NCBI RefSeq assembly: GCF_050947875.1
Contig: NC_134577.1
Location: forward strand, 71,675,139 to 71,739,138
DNA from: Dermacentor variabilis
Taxonomy: Eukaryota > Arthropoda > Arachnida > Ixodida > Ixodidae
Direction of reading: 5' to 3'
DNA: 64,000 nucleotides
In this document: piece by piece, positions 11,969 to 29,954 of the stretch
Position numbering within the stretch: position 1 is the stretch's first letter
Layout of the letters: every line of letters starts with the position of its first letter
Program-made: the position numbers and the translations under genes
Notes under the pieces: model-generated
What the model was told of the DNA's origin: nothing
Database searches by the model: none
Seen by the model: the letters and a program-made list of their open reading frames with translations, nothing else

Positions 11969-12153
11969 GGATGGATGGATGGATGGATTGATGGATGGAT
12001 GGACGGCTGGATGGATGGCTGGATGGATGGATGAATGAATGGATGGATGGATGGATGGATGGATGGATGGATGGATGGATGGATGGATGGACGGACGGAC
12101 GGACGGACGGACGGACGGACGGACGGACGGACGGACGGACGGACGGACGGATA
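11969..12153. repeat. Compound (GGAT)n/(GGAC)n microsatellite
   Basis: The left part is GGAT with scattered variants (GGATTGAT, GGACGGCT, GAATGAAT). The right part, from about 12089 to 12149, is pure GGAC, about 15 units. The T-to-C switch is abrupt, so a point change spread by slippage. All open frames here are low-complexity readings of the array. Confidence 0.97.
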
Positions 12154-12599
12154 GGTGGGCTCAAAACGCCTGAAGTATGCAAAGAATGCTAATCGCGGTA
12201 AAAGCGTAGACATGCCCCCTCCGGGTTCAGCTGTCTTAGGCTCTCCTATCCAAGATGGCTTGACAAGAGCTAGTCATCTCCTAATAAGCCCTTATGCTCT
12301 AATGCCCAAACACGCTCTAATGCCGTAACACGGTTCCGCGCCAAGGAAAATTTGAACGAACTGTGGACGTCTGGGGATAGGGAGTACCATATGTAGAAAA
12401 AGTTAACAAATACATTTTCAGTTATATCTTGATTACTGTAAGTTGTTCATTTAACAATTTGTTTGTAACGATATCCATAGCTGAGACTTCTTCCCAACTT
12501 ATCAAAAACTCAGCGGTAGACTTTGCTTTAAGTACCAGTGCTTAAATTAGCCTTTTAAGGCATTTAGCGTTGCGTAGCTTACGCGGTTATCGCTTTAAA
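12154..12599. other. No recognised feature
   Basis: No gene, RNA or repeat identified. Confidence 0.4.
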
Positions 12600-13265
12600 G
12601 TTTTACAAAATCTTTAAAAATTGACGGTTGCACATAGCGTTAGTCCGCTCCTTGTGCTGGATCATTCAGAGACGCGGACGTTACTTGCACAGTAAATCCA
12701 ATCACATATTCAACAAATTACGAAAACCCATGAATTAACTTCTTCACATAACTATTTCGTGGCACGTATTGTAATTAACGAATTTTAGCCCGTAAGTTTA
12801 CTAAGCGCGTTCACTTGAAATCAACTTCCAGAATGGCACTTGTTTCGTGATATGCTGCCTCAAGCTCGCTGCAAAAGATGAACTTTTGTATCACTCACTT
12901 CTTTCAAAAGACGTTTTTTTTGTCTATTGAAGCACTAAAGTAACTTGGACGCCCGTTTTTTTTTTTTGTGCGACATTTTGGGAAATAATATCTCGAAACT
13001 GGTGTCATCCTGGAAATTCATTTTAAGAGGATACGTCCAGAAAACTCGCCGGCTACAATTTGTGAATCGCAGTATGTGCTGTTAAGTAAATAATTAAGAA
13101 AGCACTTACTACATATACGGTAATTAGTTCAATGTATTTTGATTTCGCATGGTAGTGATGCCGGCCGCTTTGAATAATCCGCCGCAAGGACAAGAATTAT
13201 GCTTCCTTACACAGACAAGTTTTTTTTTTAAACTCCTGAAATTTTAAAAACGATCACCCCGTATA
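12600..13265 (-). repeat. Possible interspersed repeat ending in a CACCCCGTAT terminus
   Basis: The stretch is AT-rich and ends with AACGATCACCCCGTAT at about 13248-13263. Its reverse complement starts ATACGGGGTG, resembling the ACAGGGTGTCCCAG start at about 62796. Stretches such as TTTGTGAATCGCAGTATGTG and GCCGGCCGCTTTGAATAATC recall common tick repeats, from memory only. The left border is not defined. Confidence 0.3.
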
Positions 13266-19583
<6,318 letters not shown>

Positions 19584-19608
19584 GTAATGGTTACCCGGAA
19601 AATGCGTG

Positions 19609-19616
19609 AAGTATCC
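19609..19616. repeat. Target-site duplication AAGTATCC, copy 1
   Basis: Left flank of the minus-strand SINE at 19618-19864. The same 8-mer recurs at 19865-19872 and 20114-20121. Confidence 0.7.
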
Positions 19617-19617
19617 T

Positions 19618-19864
19618 TGAACTTAAAATTTTTGAAGTTACAGTGTTTTACGTGGGAAAACCACCTCCTGATTGTGAGGCACGCCATAGTGGAGGACTCT
19701 GGAAACTTCGACCACCTGGTGCTCTTTATGTGCACCTAAATCTGGGTACACCGGTGTTTTTTTTTTTTCGCCCCATCGAAATGCAGTCGCCGCGGCCGGA
19801 ATTCAATCCAGCGGCCTCGTTCTTAGCAGCTCAACACCACAGCCCCTGAGCAACCACCGCGAGT
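19618..19864 (-). mobile_element. Ruka-like SINE, near full length, minus strand
   Basis: The tRNA-like head is at the right end, next to 19864; the 3' end is at the left, TGAACTTAAAATTTTTGAAG. Body blocks such as GAGGCACGCCATAGTGGAGG (plus strand near 19677) identify the family. Box B is altered (reverse complement GGATTGAATTCC) and a run of 12 T interrupts the body near 19759, so the copy is mutated. It is flanked by AAGTATCCT on both sides and sits head to head with the next SINE, 14 bp away. Confidence 0.92.
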
Positions 19865-19872
19865 AAGTATCC
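19865..19872. repeat. Target-site duplication AAGTATCC, copy 2 (shared)
   Basis: Lies between the two head-to-head SINEs and serves as right flank of the first and left flank of the second. Confidence 0.7.
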
Positions 19873-19878
19873 TAGAAA

Positions 19879-20110
19879 CCCGACGGGGTTGCTCAGTGGC
19901 AATGGTGCTGGGCTGCTGAGCCCGAGGTCGCGGGATCGAATCCCGGCCAAGGCGGCCGCATTGTGATGGGGGCGAAATGGCAAAACACCCGTTTACTTAG
20001 ATTTAGGTGCACGCTAAATAACGCCAGGTGGCCAAAATTTTCGGAGTTCTTCACTATGGTGTGCCTCATAATCAGAATAGTGTTTTGACACGTAAAGCCC
20101 TATAATTAAA
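19879..20110 (+). mobile_element. Ruka-like SINE, near full length, plus strand
   Basis: Begins CCGACGGGGTTGCTCAGTGG, with box A-like TTGCTCAGTGGC at about 19889 and a good box B-like GGGATCGAATCC at about 19931. Then come the conserved body blocks (CTTAGATTTAGGTGCACG, TGCCTCATAATCAGAA) and the terminal ACGTAAAGCCCTATAATTAAA. It is flanked by AAGTATCC at 19865 and 20114. Body substitutions (GCTAAATAACGCCAGG) show it is not recent. The intact promoter boxes mean it could in principle still be transcribed by RNA polymerase III. Confidence 0.93.
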
Positions 20111-20113
20111 CAA

Positions 20114-20121
20114 AAGTATCC
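20114..20121. repeat. Target-site duplication AAGTATCC, copy 3
   Basis: Right flank of the plus-strand SINE. Confidence 0.7.
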
Positions 20122-22009
20122 AAAAACTTCCAGTCGCATTACCAGCAGTGCTTAGAACGCTGCGACTATGTAAGGCAGGTCCTACGTTGGTCAGTTCTAG
20201 AAGAAAAAAAAGAAGGCTCTCGAGAAAACTGTTGATGCCATATTTGACGTTTGAAAACTGTTGCTGCCCTATCGTATTTTGTTTCAGCAGCTTTACATTC
20301 ATTTTTCTGCATCTATAACGCCTGATTTAGCAAAAGCGGTCTTACAGCGCGAATCTTTCAAGCCTAATGAGCAGGGTGGCCTACTGCAGGGACATGTATC
20401 TCAGCTCAAGCTTTTATAAAATTTTGCCTCTTTCCGGCGTCCGACTACTTTTGTATTACGTACCAAACATCGCGCACTACTCGCAATCAATCTGTTGCAG
20501 AAAAATTTGCCAGAATGAACCGTGCTCTCTCTGCTGACTTTTAGATATTTTCGTGTAATCGTTCAATAAGTTAATTGCTGTTTTTCGTAAAGATCATAAT
20601 GAACGCAATCTGCGCAGTTACTTCGTCGTTTGAATGTAATAATGCATGCACTGCAAGTGCCAAACTGTCCTTTTAAAAAGCGCTTCCTTACATATTAAGC
20701 GCAATTTACTACTATGGCAGTTATTTCCTCAATGGCTAGAAATTTTGGGAAGGTTCATATTGATATCAAACGAGTATGGTAGAACCACTGCTGAAGCATA
20801 CGTGCGGCCCGTGGTCTGCAGAGGAATCGTGATGCACGGCCGCGTATTATGACGTGGTCAACGATTATCTGCTGGCACTCTAAATGTTGCTTCCAAGTGC
20901 AACTTCCCGAATGCACTCTGTCCTGACATAGCAAATACAATAGAACACCCCCCCCCCCCCCCCGCATTGAGCAACAAGGTACTTAAGGTAGCACAACGAA
21001 CATTTGTCGCTGTGAATGACACATGCATCAATTGCTTCGCAATACCGGTGATGTATAAGGAAACGTATGCGAAATGGGTCACTGTGATGAATGGATCTAT
21101 GATTCATCTGGCTGAGCCCATTGAGCGCGGGCTAAGTTCAATTTGAGGCAGGTCGTAGAAGCAATAAATACTCTGCCACTCATGCCTGCATCTCAAAACA
21201 CATGCCCGACGGTGCATAGCATATGGCACGAAATGCCTAGGTCAATCTGCTTATGTCCACGTCGGGCACACCTAATTGCTGCGATCTGTCTAGCCTGATT
21301 TCAGAGAATGCAGCCATTAGAGTGTCCTGTTTGTTATTCTCCGTGTTGACGCAAGCGGCTGACTGCCGTCCTTCACGAGGACCTCGTGCCCACACTGTAT
21401 ATAAGTACTATTCTACTGCCTCTTTTGACGTAGATGCTACCTAATCTTTACTGTAATTATCGGCTCTTGCACATCTATCGCAGTTCACTGCACCGCTAAG
21501 ATGCTATCAATCCACAGAAAACCGAGAGGTACATTAAAGAAATGTATTGCTTCCATTCTGATAAAAAGTAAGATGGTGAGTGGTCGTTATGAAAAAGAAA
21601 ACAACGCGAAAACCGCACAAGACAAAAAAACTTAGACGTGTAATGTTTATAGGCTAATTTTGAGACTGTATTTTTGTAATGTTTGCATTTAATACAACCT
21701 CTGGTGTGTGTGACCACCCGCGCAATGAGCCTAATTAAAAATTTGCAATAACTGTCAATTGCGCATTCTATGTAAGACAACGTTCTCAAAAATACCCTGT
21801 TTTTGGCAAGAATCCCAGGGCTTCTTCACACACAAGTGTGCACTGTGTGAACTTATCGTTTCATCCACACATGATGTACCGCACGCCCAGAGATGTAGGC
21901 CATATTGAAGACGTACTTTGGTGCATTCCTAGTTTTAATGCGATTAGCATTCCTTGGGTACTACACCTACATTTCTGGACTGTCTGAGGATATACCTGTC
22001 TATCTATGT
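20122..22009. other. No recognised feature apart from a C15 run
   Basis: A C-homopolymer lies near 20948-20963. The remaining open frames are short and unrecognised. Confidence 0.4.
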
Positions 22010-22670
22010 CTCGAAACCAATTTACCGCCAACCTAGATAACTGAATATGTGGTACTGGGTATGTGCCACCGTTCAATAAACTTTAAGTGCCACCTTGGAG
22101 CGCTAGGCATATGCCCCCTGATCTGTGCCGCTCGTCGATGAATCTGACGCTAACTTGAGCAACTGGACATATGCCACTAGCTATGGGCTGCACTTCAAGG
22201 AATCCCTTTGAGGCCAACGTAGGTAACTGAGCATGTACCACTCCGAATGCGCCGCACTTCAATGAGGTCAGCGAAGCCGATCAGGGCTCGATGTGTGAGC
22301 GCTTGTGCGATGCTCTTCAATGAACCCATTTTCACCCCAACTTGGATCCCTGGGTGTGTGAAATTACGTGTGTGCGCCCTTCAATTAACCCCTTCACCAG
22401 GAAGGAGTAACTTGGTATATGATACTCCTCAATGAACCTCTTTACAACAATTGAGGTCACTGGGTATGCGCGATAGGGCACGTGCCCCAAGACAAGTGCC
22501 AAAAGGTATGCGCCACAAGGTGTATGTGCCCCTCTTCATGGAACGCATTTTACGCCTATTCGAGTCCCTAGCTAAGGCTAACTGGTTATTTGCTGCTCTT
22601 CAAGCAGCCTGTGACGCAAACTTGATCAATGTGTGCGCCCAACTGGATATGCATCGCTCTTCAATGAGAA
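22010..22670 (+). repeat. Degenerate minisatellite, unit about 62 bp, about 10 copies
   Basis: The unit start CTTCAATGAACC recurs in altered form near 22072, 22134, 22193, 22257, 22315, 22379, 22427, 22534, 22598 and 22659. Each unit continues with variants of GCCAACTTGGGTAACTGG and then GTATGTGCCAC. Most spacings are 48-64 bp; the unit starting at 22427 is about 107 bp. The units differ heavily from each other, so it is an old array. A remnant of the same family in the opposite orientation lies at 34379-34545. Open frames across it (for example 22451-22762) are not judged genes. Confidence 0.8.
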
Positions 22671-25600
22671 AAAAGAAATGGTTGAAGGTTCTCCGTGCTT
22701 ATCGCACTAAAGTCGACATTCGTTGCGAGAATGGTTCTGTCAGATGTTTCAGATTGTGCTGAAAGCACAAATAACACTTCGAAATGTATAAGTGCAAGGT
22801 GTGTGCGTGAGCTTAGCATAGGCGGAAGCTCTTTCTGTGAATCGGTATGAACATGAAATGGCTGCCGTGTATACCACGCCATCCGCGCTGAGTACAATTA
22901 TTGGCGCCTTGCTGCCCTGTTTAAAAATTAAAATCAGCGTACTAGCCGTGGTTATATAGGCGTTAAAGAAGTGAAACAAGAAAAAAAAGAAGACGGTTGC
23001 GGTAAGTGTTGAAGAATGGCTGAAGAGCTGATTTAAACAGCGTGCTAATTACCTTATAGCTAAGCCAAAAGTTCCGGGCAATTGGGGAATATTTCAGGAT
23101 CTTGTGTTTTTGATCGACCGCAAGACATAATTATGTAAGTTAAACTTCATGTTGAGCGAGAGCTTGTCTAACCTAATTTGAGGTCATAACGCTTGTTCTA
23201 GCTAGGACGTTAAATAACACCTAATATATACACTATGCAACTGTTGCGCCTTTTCACTCAGTACCGTCTAAGCTACATAGCCCGTCACGTCATAAAAGGT
23301 TTTTTAATTATATTTATTGATTTTTGAAGAGGTGAGCTTGGAAGTAAGCACTAGGTATATAGTCTGAATAGACTGGAAAAATTTACGACTGTCTTGGACC
23401 TACGCATTTTACGCCAAGTGTGCTGCTGCCATAATGATGAAAGTTTACTGCTGGAAAGGACCGGTTACTCATGATTTATAATACTTCATCGAGTTCTATA
23501 GGTATTTTTCTTTTTCCAGGCTGATATTTTATGTCGCCTAACATGCGTAACTTAAAGAGTACCCTTCTGATGGAAACCACCTTCTCGTTTGGAGAATTAC
23601 GTTTGCTGCAGATTATGTCTATTTCTGGAGCGCACTTCTTTGTTCTTACAGTATTCTCGTCTTCTTGTGTGTGAAGGGACTAAGAAAGCGGCCAAAAAGC
23701 TGTACAATTGCCACCATGCCACATGGAAGAGACATTTTGTGTATTGCAGCATAAACAGGAATCACAATAGAAGTACGCATGGCACTGGCCAGCTAGATAA
23801 AGCTTAGGTTGTTTACGGAAACATGACCAACAGGGGTAAAATAAACTTGTACAGATGCTTTATTACCGTACCATCATCTAATACTTCACCACTTCCCATC
23901 TGCTCCCCTTCAACACTTCGGTACGTGCTTTAGTAACAGGCAAGTGGCTTAGTTCATCCGCCCAATTCATCCGTCTCTCTCTCAATAGAGGACTTTCTTC
24001 CCCTCCACATGTACAAGCACACCTGGCGTATGTTTTCTCGTCGGAATATTTTTCTATTCCACCCTGTTTTCAATCCCACCTTTATCTATGCTTTTCCTTT
24101 TTAACTTCGTTGACTCGTCAGTTTGCTATTCTCATTACAGCTTAACGTGGGACGCTTCTCTGTTGCGTTCTTTTCATTCCAGCCATCAGTACGGAACAGA
24201 GCTCACACGCACAGGTAATTAAGAGTCCTTTCTTTGGCTTGTTTTCAGCACGCTCGTTTCGAGTGCCCCTTCATCAGCGACCAACCTAATTACTTCATAA
24301 CCATAATGTTTTATAGTTTTCTTTATTTCCGCATTTTTGCTGTACGTTTCCCTCTCTTACCTGCGATAATCAGGGAGTGCATTTTGCTGCTTCTCAATAA
24401 CTACCAATGTGAGGGTACTTCTGTTCTAAGTCTGGTCCCCATAGTGACGCATATGTCGCGACTTTGGTTAATTATCTTAGATCGGTAGCTTTATTTTTCT
24501 TACCAAAGCTTTTTTTCACCTCAGTTCAGGGGTTCATAAATTGTAGGAAAAGAAATGAAACTAGGCTAAACAATTAAATATGCTTTGAAGGCGTACGCGG
24601 GAAACCTCCGTTGATAAAACACTGCATAACTGAAGGAAACGCTAACGTAAATGACGAACACGCCTTAGTTTTGCTCGAAAGAAAATAAAATAATATTCAT
24701 ACGTTAACACGTGCCTTGATGATACTGCAGGGCTTGCTGTCCCATCGAAATATCTGACACTATCCTGAATGCCCTCGACTAAGAATCTTATCGACGTTAG
24801 CCTAACAGGAAAGTGTTATGAGACCCCCCTTCCCCCATATAAAAATCGCGTAATTTGAGGTATTCACAGCCATGTCTTATTATGCAAGGTGTGACACTTC
24901 TCGGATAAGCGAAGTTGTGAGACCTCGCATGTCGATTGCGACAAAAGGAAATAATCTTTTGCAAACTAGTGTTGTGCCACGTTTCTACTTGCTAATTGTT
25001 TCGCTATCTTTCTTTGAAAGGTAGTCACAATTCCGTCAAAATTGAACAGTTTTTTATAACATTCGTGGGTTAACTTAAATTTCTGTTTGCAGAACACACA
25101 AACGTTATTGATGTTTTCTGCGCTTAAACCATCATGGTATTTTACATCCCCCATGTTTTTTTTTTTTCAGTTTGTACTTTTCTGATCGCGGAAATATTGT
25201 CACAATGACATGTAGACCGTTTCCGCAAGCTTGTTCACACTTTCTTAATTACAGTTAAAATTGTGCCATTCTACAATTTTTTTGTCTTTTCTTCGTATAC
25301 GTCCACGTTTGTTCAGTCCTCTTTGGAGTTTTAAATCAACAAACTTGTGCGTTATAAATTATGGTTCAAGCTAAATTTCGCTGGTGTGGTTTAAGTTTAG
25401 CGCTGAAGCGAATGAGAGCCCTTGAACCACAAACTGCAAAAGCAAACCATCGGTTGCCTAATATATTCGGTGTTTTTTTCTCATACTGCGCAATTACAAA
25501 ATATAATTTTGAAAAGATGCCAATGCTCGCGTATTTCGCACGGTAATAGCTTTATATGACATTTCCTTATGCTTGCTTCGGGTACAGGTGTGCGAATATT

Positions 25601-27500
25601 TGGAAGGCTAAAACATTCGAGATAAGCGCATTTTCCGCAATGGGCAGAAATTGTGGTTACCTTGGCTGTTGATTGTTCCAGACGCCAGCAAACAGTTCAT
25701 GCTCGCCAAAATTTATTCCCATAGCCTAACCCTTTGGTTGAGCGTCCTGAAATACATCGGTCTGAAAACACAAATGCTTTCTAAGCAAAGCACGACCGCT
25801 GCTTCGTAACGGCTGGTTTCTCGCTTCCTGTGCCGCTGCGTTTTTCTCATTCCTCTCGCGTTACGCGATAACAACGAGAGAACGCGAATGCAACGTTACG
25901 GGACTTGGGAAGCACAGCGAATGGAGTCTTGTGCGCTCGCTTCGTCGTGTGTACCTAAATCCGTTGGGCAGGCCTGCGTCAACAATTATTTGCTCTGTCC
26001 GTGACAAAAGCGTTTCTGCATCGCCGATTCGCGCTTTCTGGGCCATGCAATTTTTCCGAGTTTGCGTAACGCCCAACGTAGGACTTGCAAATAGCCCGCG
26101 AGAATGACGTCCCTGGATAGACTACACCCTGGAGCGGAGGATGCGGTTTGTTGTCACAGCGGCTTACTTCGCACGTCAGTATACGTGGAGCCCCGAGGGT
26201 GCGTAATACTCGTTGAATTTCGAGCTCGAAGCATCCTAGGCGCAAGGGGTTTCAATGACGCAAGGATTTTCTTTTTCAATGCGAACGCTAAAGCACACAT
26301 TAAAGCAAGGTACTACAGGAACTTCAACGTTTTCCCATTCGGTCAGACGTTTTTCGCTGAGACGAAAGAGCTGGTGCATCATGAACTATCACTGATAATA
26401 AGGCTCAAGCTAATTTTCGTATGCAACTTCTACAATGTCTCCATAGCGACAGCAGCGCAAACTGCAGTAGACGCGATGCACGAGTGGGGACGGCAAAGAG
26501 GAGAAACGAAAAATTTGCAAAACGGAATGGGACCAGGGCGCAATAGCAGCTGCAACATTCAGTCAAATGTTGAACATGAACATTAAAAAATTTTGGTTTG
26601 TTGGCTCCTTCGACCCAGTGTTGTAAACTATTGTGACCATTAGAGCGGAAGCGCTCTTATATTATCGCAATTTTGGGAAATAACAGATAACAAAACGTTG
26701 CTCTGACAATAAAATGCGTGGGGTTGTGATGCTGTTTCATTGCCATATCTAGCGAGGCAGCCATTTATATAACGTCATGAATATCGGGAAATAAAGCTGC
26801 AACAACGAGAGATTCTGCTCGCTCAAATACTTCGCCCGTTCATATCTCCGTAAAATCAGCCTGATACTACGAGGTCCAATGGTGATGATTATTCTTTAGT
26901 ATAAGTAATAAACCACAGCAAAAATGGAGCATCATCAGCAACTGTAGGCGAGATTGCGCTTGATCGCGATTTTCAATTTCCGGCGAAAAAATATATTTCT
27001 GGTCGTTTACAATCCAGACCTGAAAGGCACGAAGGGATCAGTTACCTCGTGGCAATAATTGTACTACGATGAATCAGGCGTTAATATCATGAGGCAGCGC
27101 AAAAGTACTGTTTTATTTGACGATGTAATGTCTTCAGCGAACAGCCTTCAAATTCTCAAATAATTAAATAATAAAAACTCCTATCATTCCTTGCAAAAAA
27201 GCCAAATGGCCTGAATATTCCTTCTCAGAACAGCTTCTTAAGTTTTTGTTCGTCTTCGGTAAGAATAAAACTTGCCATCTAGAGCGTTGTGTACCTGGTA
27301 GGAGAACTATCCGTTCGAGTTCAAAGCATCAGAGCCACTAACATTGTAAAGAGCGCCTTAACTGCTAAAGGGCAGTAATGCCACGCCCAAGAAGTACAGA
27401 ACATCGCCCAAAATCACGGTAACACATTGATCACAGTGTTTTTTTTTATTTTTTGTAAACATCCCTAAAACAGGATTTGAAAACTCTGGAGTGTAACAGC
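22671..27500. other. Long stretch without a recognised feature
   Basis: No domain, RNA gene or repeat identified. The longest open frame is 160 codons on the plus strand (26104-26586), with mixed composition and no recognisable family. The region may be intergenic or intronic. Confidence 0.35.
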
Positions 27501-27577
27501 GAAGACAAACAGGGACAAGAGGAAGTCACAGACGCCATGATGGGCTATGCCGTTCGGTCCCCTCTTGTCTCTGTCTA
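27501..27577. repeat. Imperfect inverted repeat
   Basis: GAAGACAAACAGGGACAAGAGG at 27501-27522 is partly mirrored by CCCCTCTTGTCTCTGTC at 27559-27575. The arms are short and mismatched; it resembles the foldback at 51153 in vocabulary (GACAAG/CTTGTC). Confidence 0.5.
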
Positions 27578-28796
27578 TCACCGATGTAATGCTTTCCAAG
27601 TGATTCTACCAACATGACCAACGCACAGCTGTTATACTGTCTATGAACTTAAGCATACAATTGAATTTTTTTTCGCTAAGTTACTTTATAGTTTTGCCAG
27701 AAACATCATCGATTCCATATTCCAAGTGAAGCTTTCTCTTCCAACTGCGTGAGTAGGAACATTAGCATATTGCATCTCTATACCTGACCTTTCGAGAAAG
27801 GATTCGAGAAAAGGTCTTTTTCAATTTTTAAACCCTTCGCACACGAAGCTACATGAAACTCTACTATATGTACACGGCTCGCATTTTCCCTAAATGACCA
27901 TTTTGTACCTGGCATTCTCTCCATCTTTTTGTTCTAGTTCAATTCCACTCCGAGTGTTTTGTTCTGGCGATCTCTCTCTCCGCCATCTGGTCACAAAGCG
28001 TGTGCATCAAGGAAACATCGGCAGATTAGAGCGTTTGGTTGCATCCCCGATCACCGAGTATCGTGCTTGGATAGCCGCTCAGCTGACGCTGTCGTTTATA
28101 AAAATTATACAGTTCTACATATAAGAAAGAAGTGTTAACAGCGGTGGATATTGAAGAAAGAGAAGGTCTTCGGAGGCGCTTTAGTGCACCACGTGGCCTG
28201 CTGTTTCTAAGGAAACAGTGGCTCCCGCTGTCGACCTTGTCTACCTTTCTTCGATGTGAACCACTGTTGAGTCGCTTTAGCTTCACCTACGCTACCTTTC
28301 TATGCTTTTGTATCATCTTACTCTAATAGCACGATGAGCCTATCATGAACCAATAAGCGCAGAGAAAATGTAGTTACTGCGCATCCTTGCAAACGTTTTC
28401 GTTTTCTTGAGTTCAATACAGATGCTGTTGAAACTCAACACAATCTCATGCATAATTTTTTTTTCAAGCGCTGCGCTGCCAACTCCAATACACGAACTGA
28501 ATTGAGAAGTTAAACCGGTGTCAGTATCTAGTGCTCCCCGCCACCCAAACGAGACCACCTCCAATTCCTAGCCACTGCTGTTTTCACGAGAACGGAAAGA
28601 GTTGTTTTCGTTCGTCGCAGCAAATAGTGCGTACAAGTCCTCAGTCCAAAGATTCTCCAGGAAGGTTGAGCATGGCTGGGGTGAGCAGGCTTATTTACAA
28701 ATGCCAATAAACGCAGTCGCAGGAGAGTAGTCGGTTACGGATGGCCGATATGACTACGCGCTCGACTGCCGCCTTGTGGTCGGGAAGCATTCATAG
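27578..28796. other. No recognised feature
   Basis: No gene or repeat identified in this stretch. Confidence 0.4.
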
Positions 28797-29146
28797 CGGT
28801 ACACCCCAGGCTCCATAGAAGACATGCAGGAACGAGTAGAGTCCCTCGGGGTCCAGGGCGAGATACCCGGCAACGTGCTCTTCCGCACCTCGTCACCTAT
28901 CTTCAGGAGGGCTATCACGACCGTGCAGACCACAGCCTGCTACGAAGAAGACGCCAAGTCACCGGGAAGCGCAGAGCTGGCCAGGTCGAGGCCTCTTGAG
29001 CCCGGGTCCAAGCATGCAGCCGTCAAGATCGCACCTCTGCACCGTAGCCGCTCTCTCTTCTTCCAAATCCCGACGTGTCCTCGCCCCTACAGCTGCTCGG
29101 ACTCTCAAGCATCCTCTTCCGCGAATGCGGTGATGTCCAGACCTAG
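28797..29146 (+). CDS. Candidate internal or first coding exon of an unidentified host gene
   Basis: This is the only non-transposon stretch that looks coding. It is clearly richer in G and C than its neighbours and stays open from after a TAG at 28794 to a good donor site, AG/GTGAGT, at 29146/29147. A possible acceptor AG ends at 28796, though its pyrimidine tract is weak. Alternatively translation could start at the ATG at 28824. The peptide begins RYTPGSIEDMQERVESLGVQ, contains RSRSLFFQIPTCPRPYSCSD, and is Ser/Arg/Pro-rich towards the end, like a disordered region of a cytoplasmic protein. No family is recognised and no partner exon was found nearby. It could also be an unknown repeat. Confidence 0.35.
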
Positions 29147-29954
29147 GTGAGTTTGCGTACATCGTCACACGTACCTGATTTACTAGTAAAGTTGGCTGAG
29201 TTTTTTTTTCTCTCACTGGCTTTTAAGAAATAACATGCAAAATTGTGAACAAACATGGAGCTATTGCAATAAGCTATGATATTCGACAACAGGAATACTT
29301 CGATGCCACATCTCAATTATTATTGGCAATTTTCATTGAATTTGCTTGCTTCGTACATTTAATATTTATTGGAGCCGTCAAAGAGAGAGAGAGAGAGACG
29401 AATCATACATAAATCTGGCAAAACTGACTGGTATAAAAATTTAGGTTAATTACAAAAGATAGCAGACACAATTTTCATTGCAGTCACTACAGTCATTTTC
29501 TATTTAATTTTGTTTTGATTTATTGGTTCCTCGTGTTATCCAGAGACAAGAAGAAAAGGCATACAAGTGTCTCACAAAGGTCTCAGCCCTCCAACAGTTC
29601 GACGTTGGTAGCACAAGCATGTTGACTATAACTCACATAACAAATAAAAACAACAATTCAACTTTCTTTTGCCGAAAGGACTTCAAAATATCAGGTAATG
29701 TAGAGAATCTCCCTACATGATCACAAATTCATTTTTACGCGACAATTTTCACCGAATATTTAAGTAAGAAAGTTCGTGTTTGTATATTTTATAGTCTCAT
29801 ATAATCAAAAAAACCATATAGCAGGAGTGGCGATGACGTCACATGTCAGTCTCGGGCAAGATATGGTCAGGGGCCATCTGGCTGTGACGTTAGAGTAAGG
29901 TTACTTTAGGTGGAGTAAATTGAACGAAGGTGAAATAAAATGAACGAATATATT
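29147..29954. other. No recognised feature; short (GA)n tract at about 29382-29398
   Basis: AT-rich sequence following the candidate exon's donor site, consistent with intron but not shown to be one. Confidence 0.35.

Noticed and set aside
11883..12213. Pro/Ser/Val-rich or Asp/Gly-rich open frames of 65-99 codons
   Set aside because: They are readings of the GGAT/GGAC microsatellite.
22010..22670. CRISPR-like array
   Set aside because: Units are degraded throughout, with no identical repeats or unique spacers of constant length; the setting is eukaryotic.
26104..26586. 160-codon plus-strand open frame
   Set aside because: No recognisable family; composition shifts along it and nothing supports translation.
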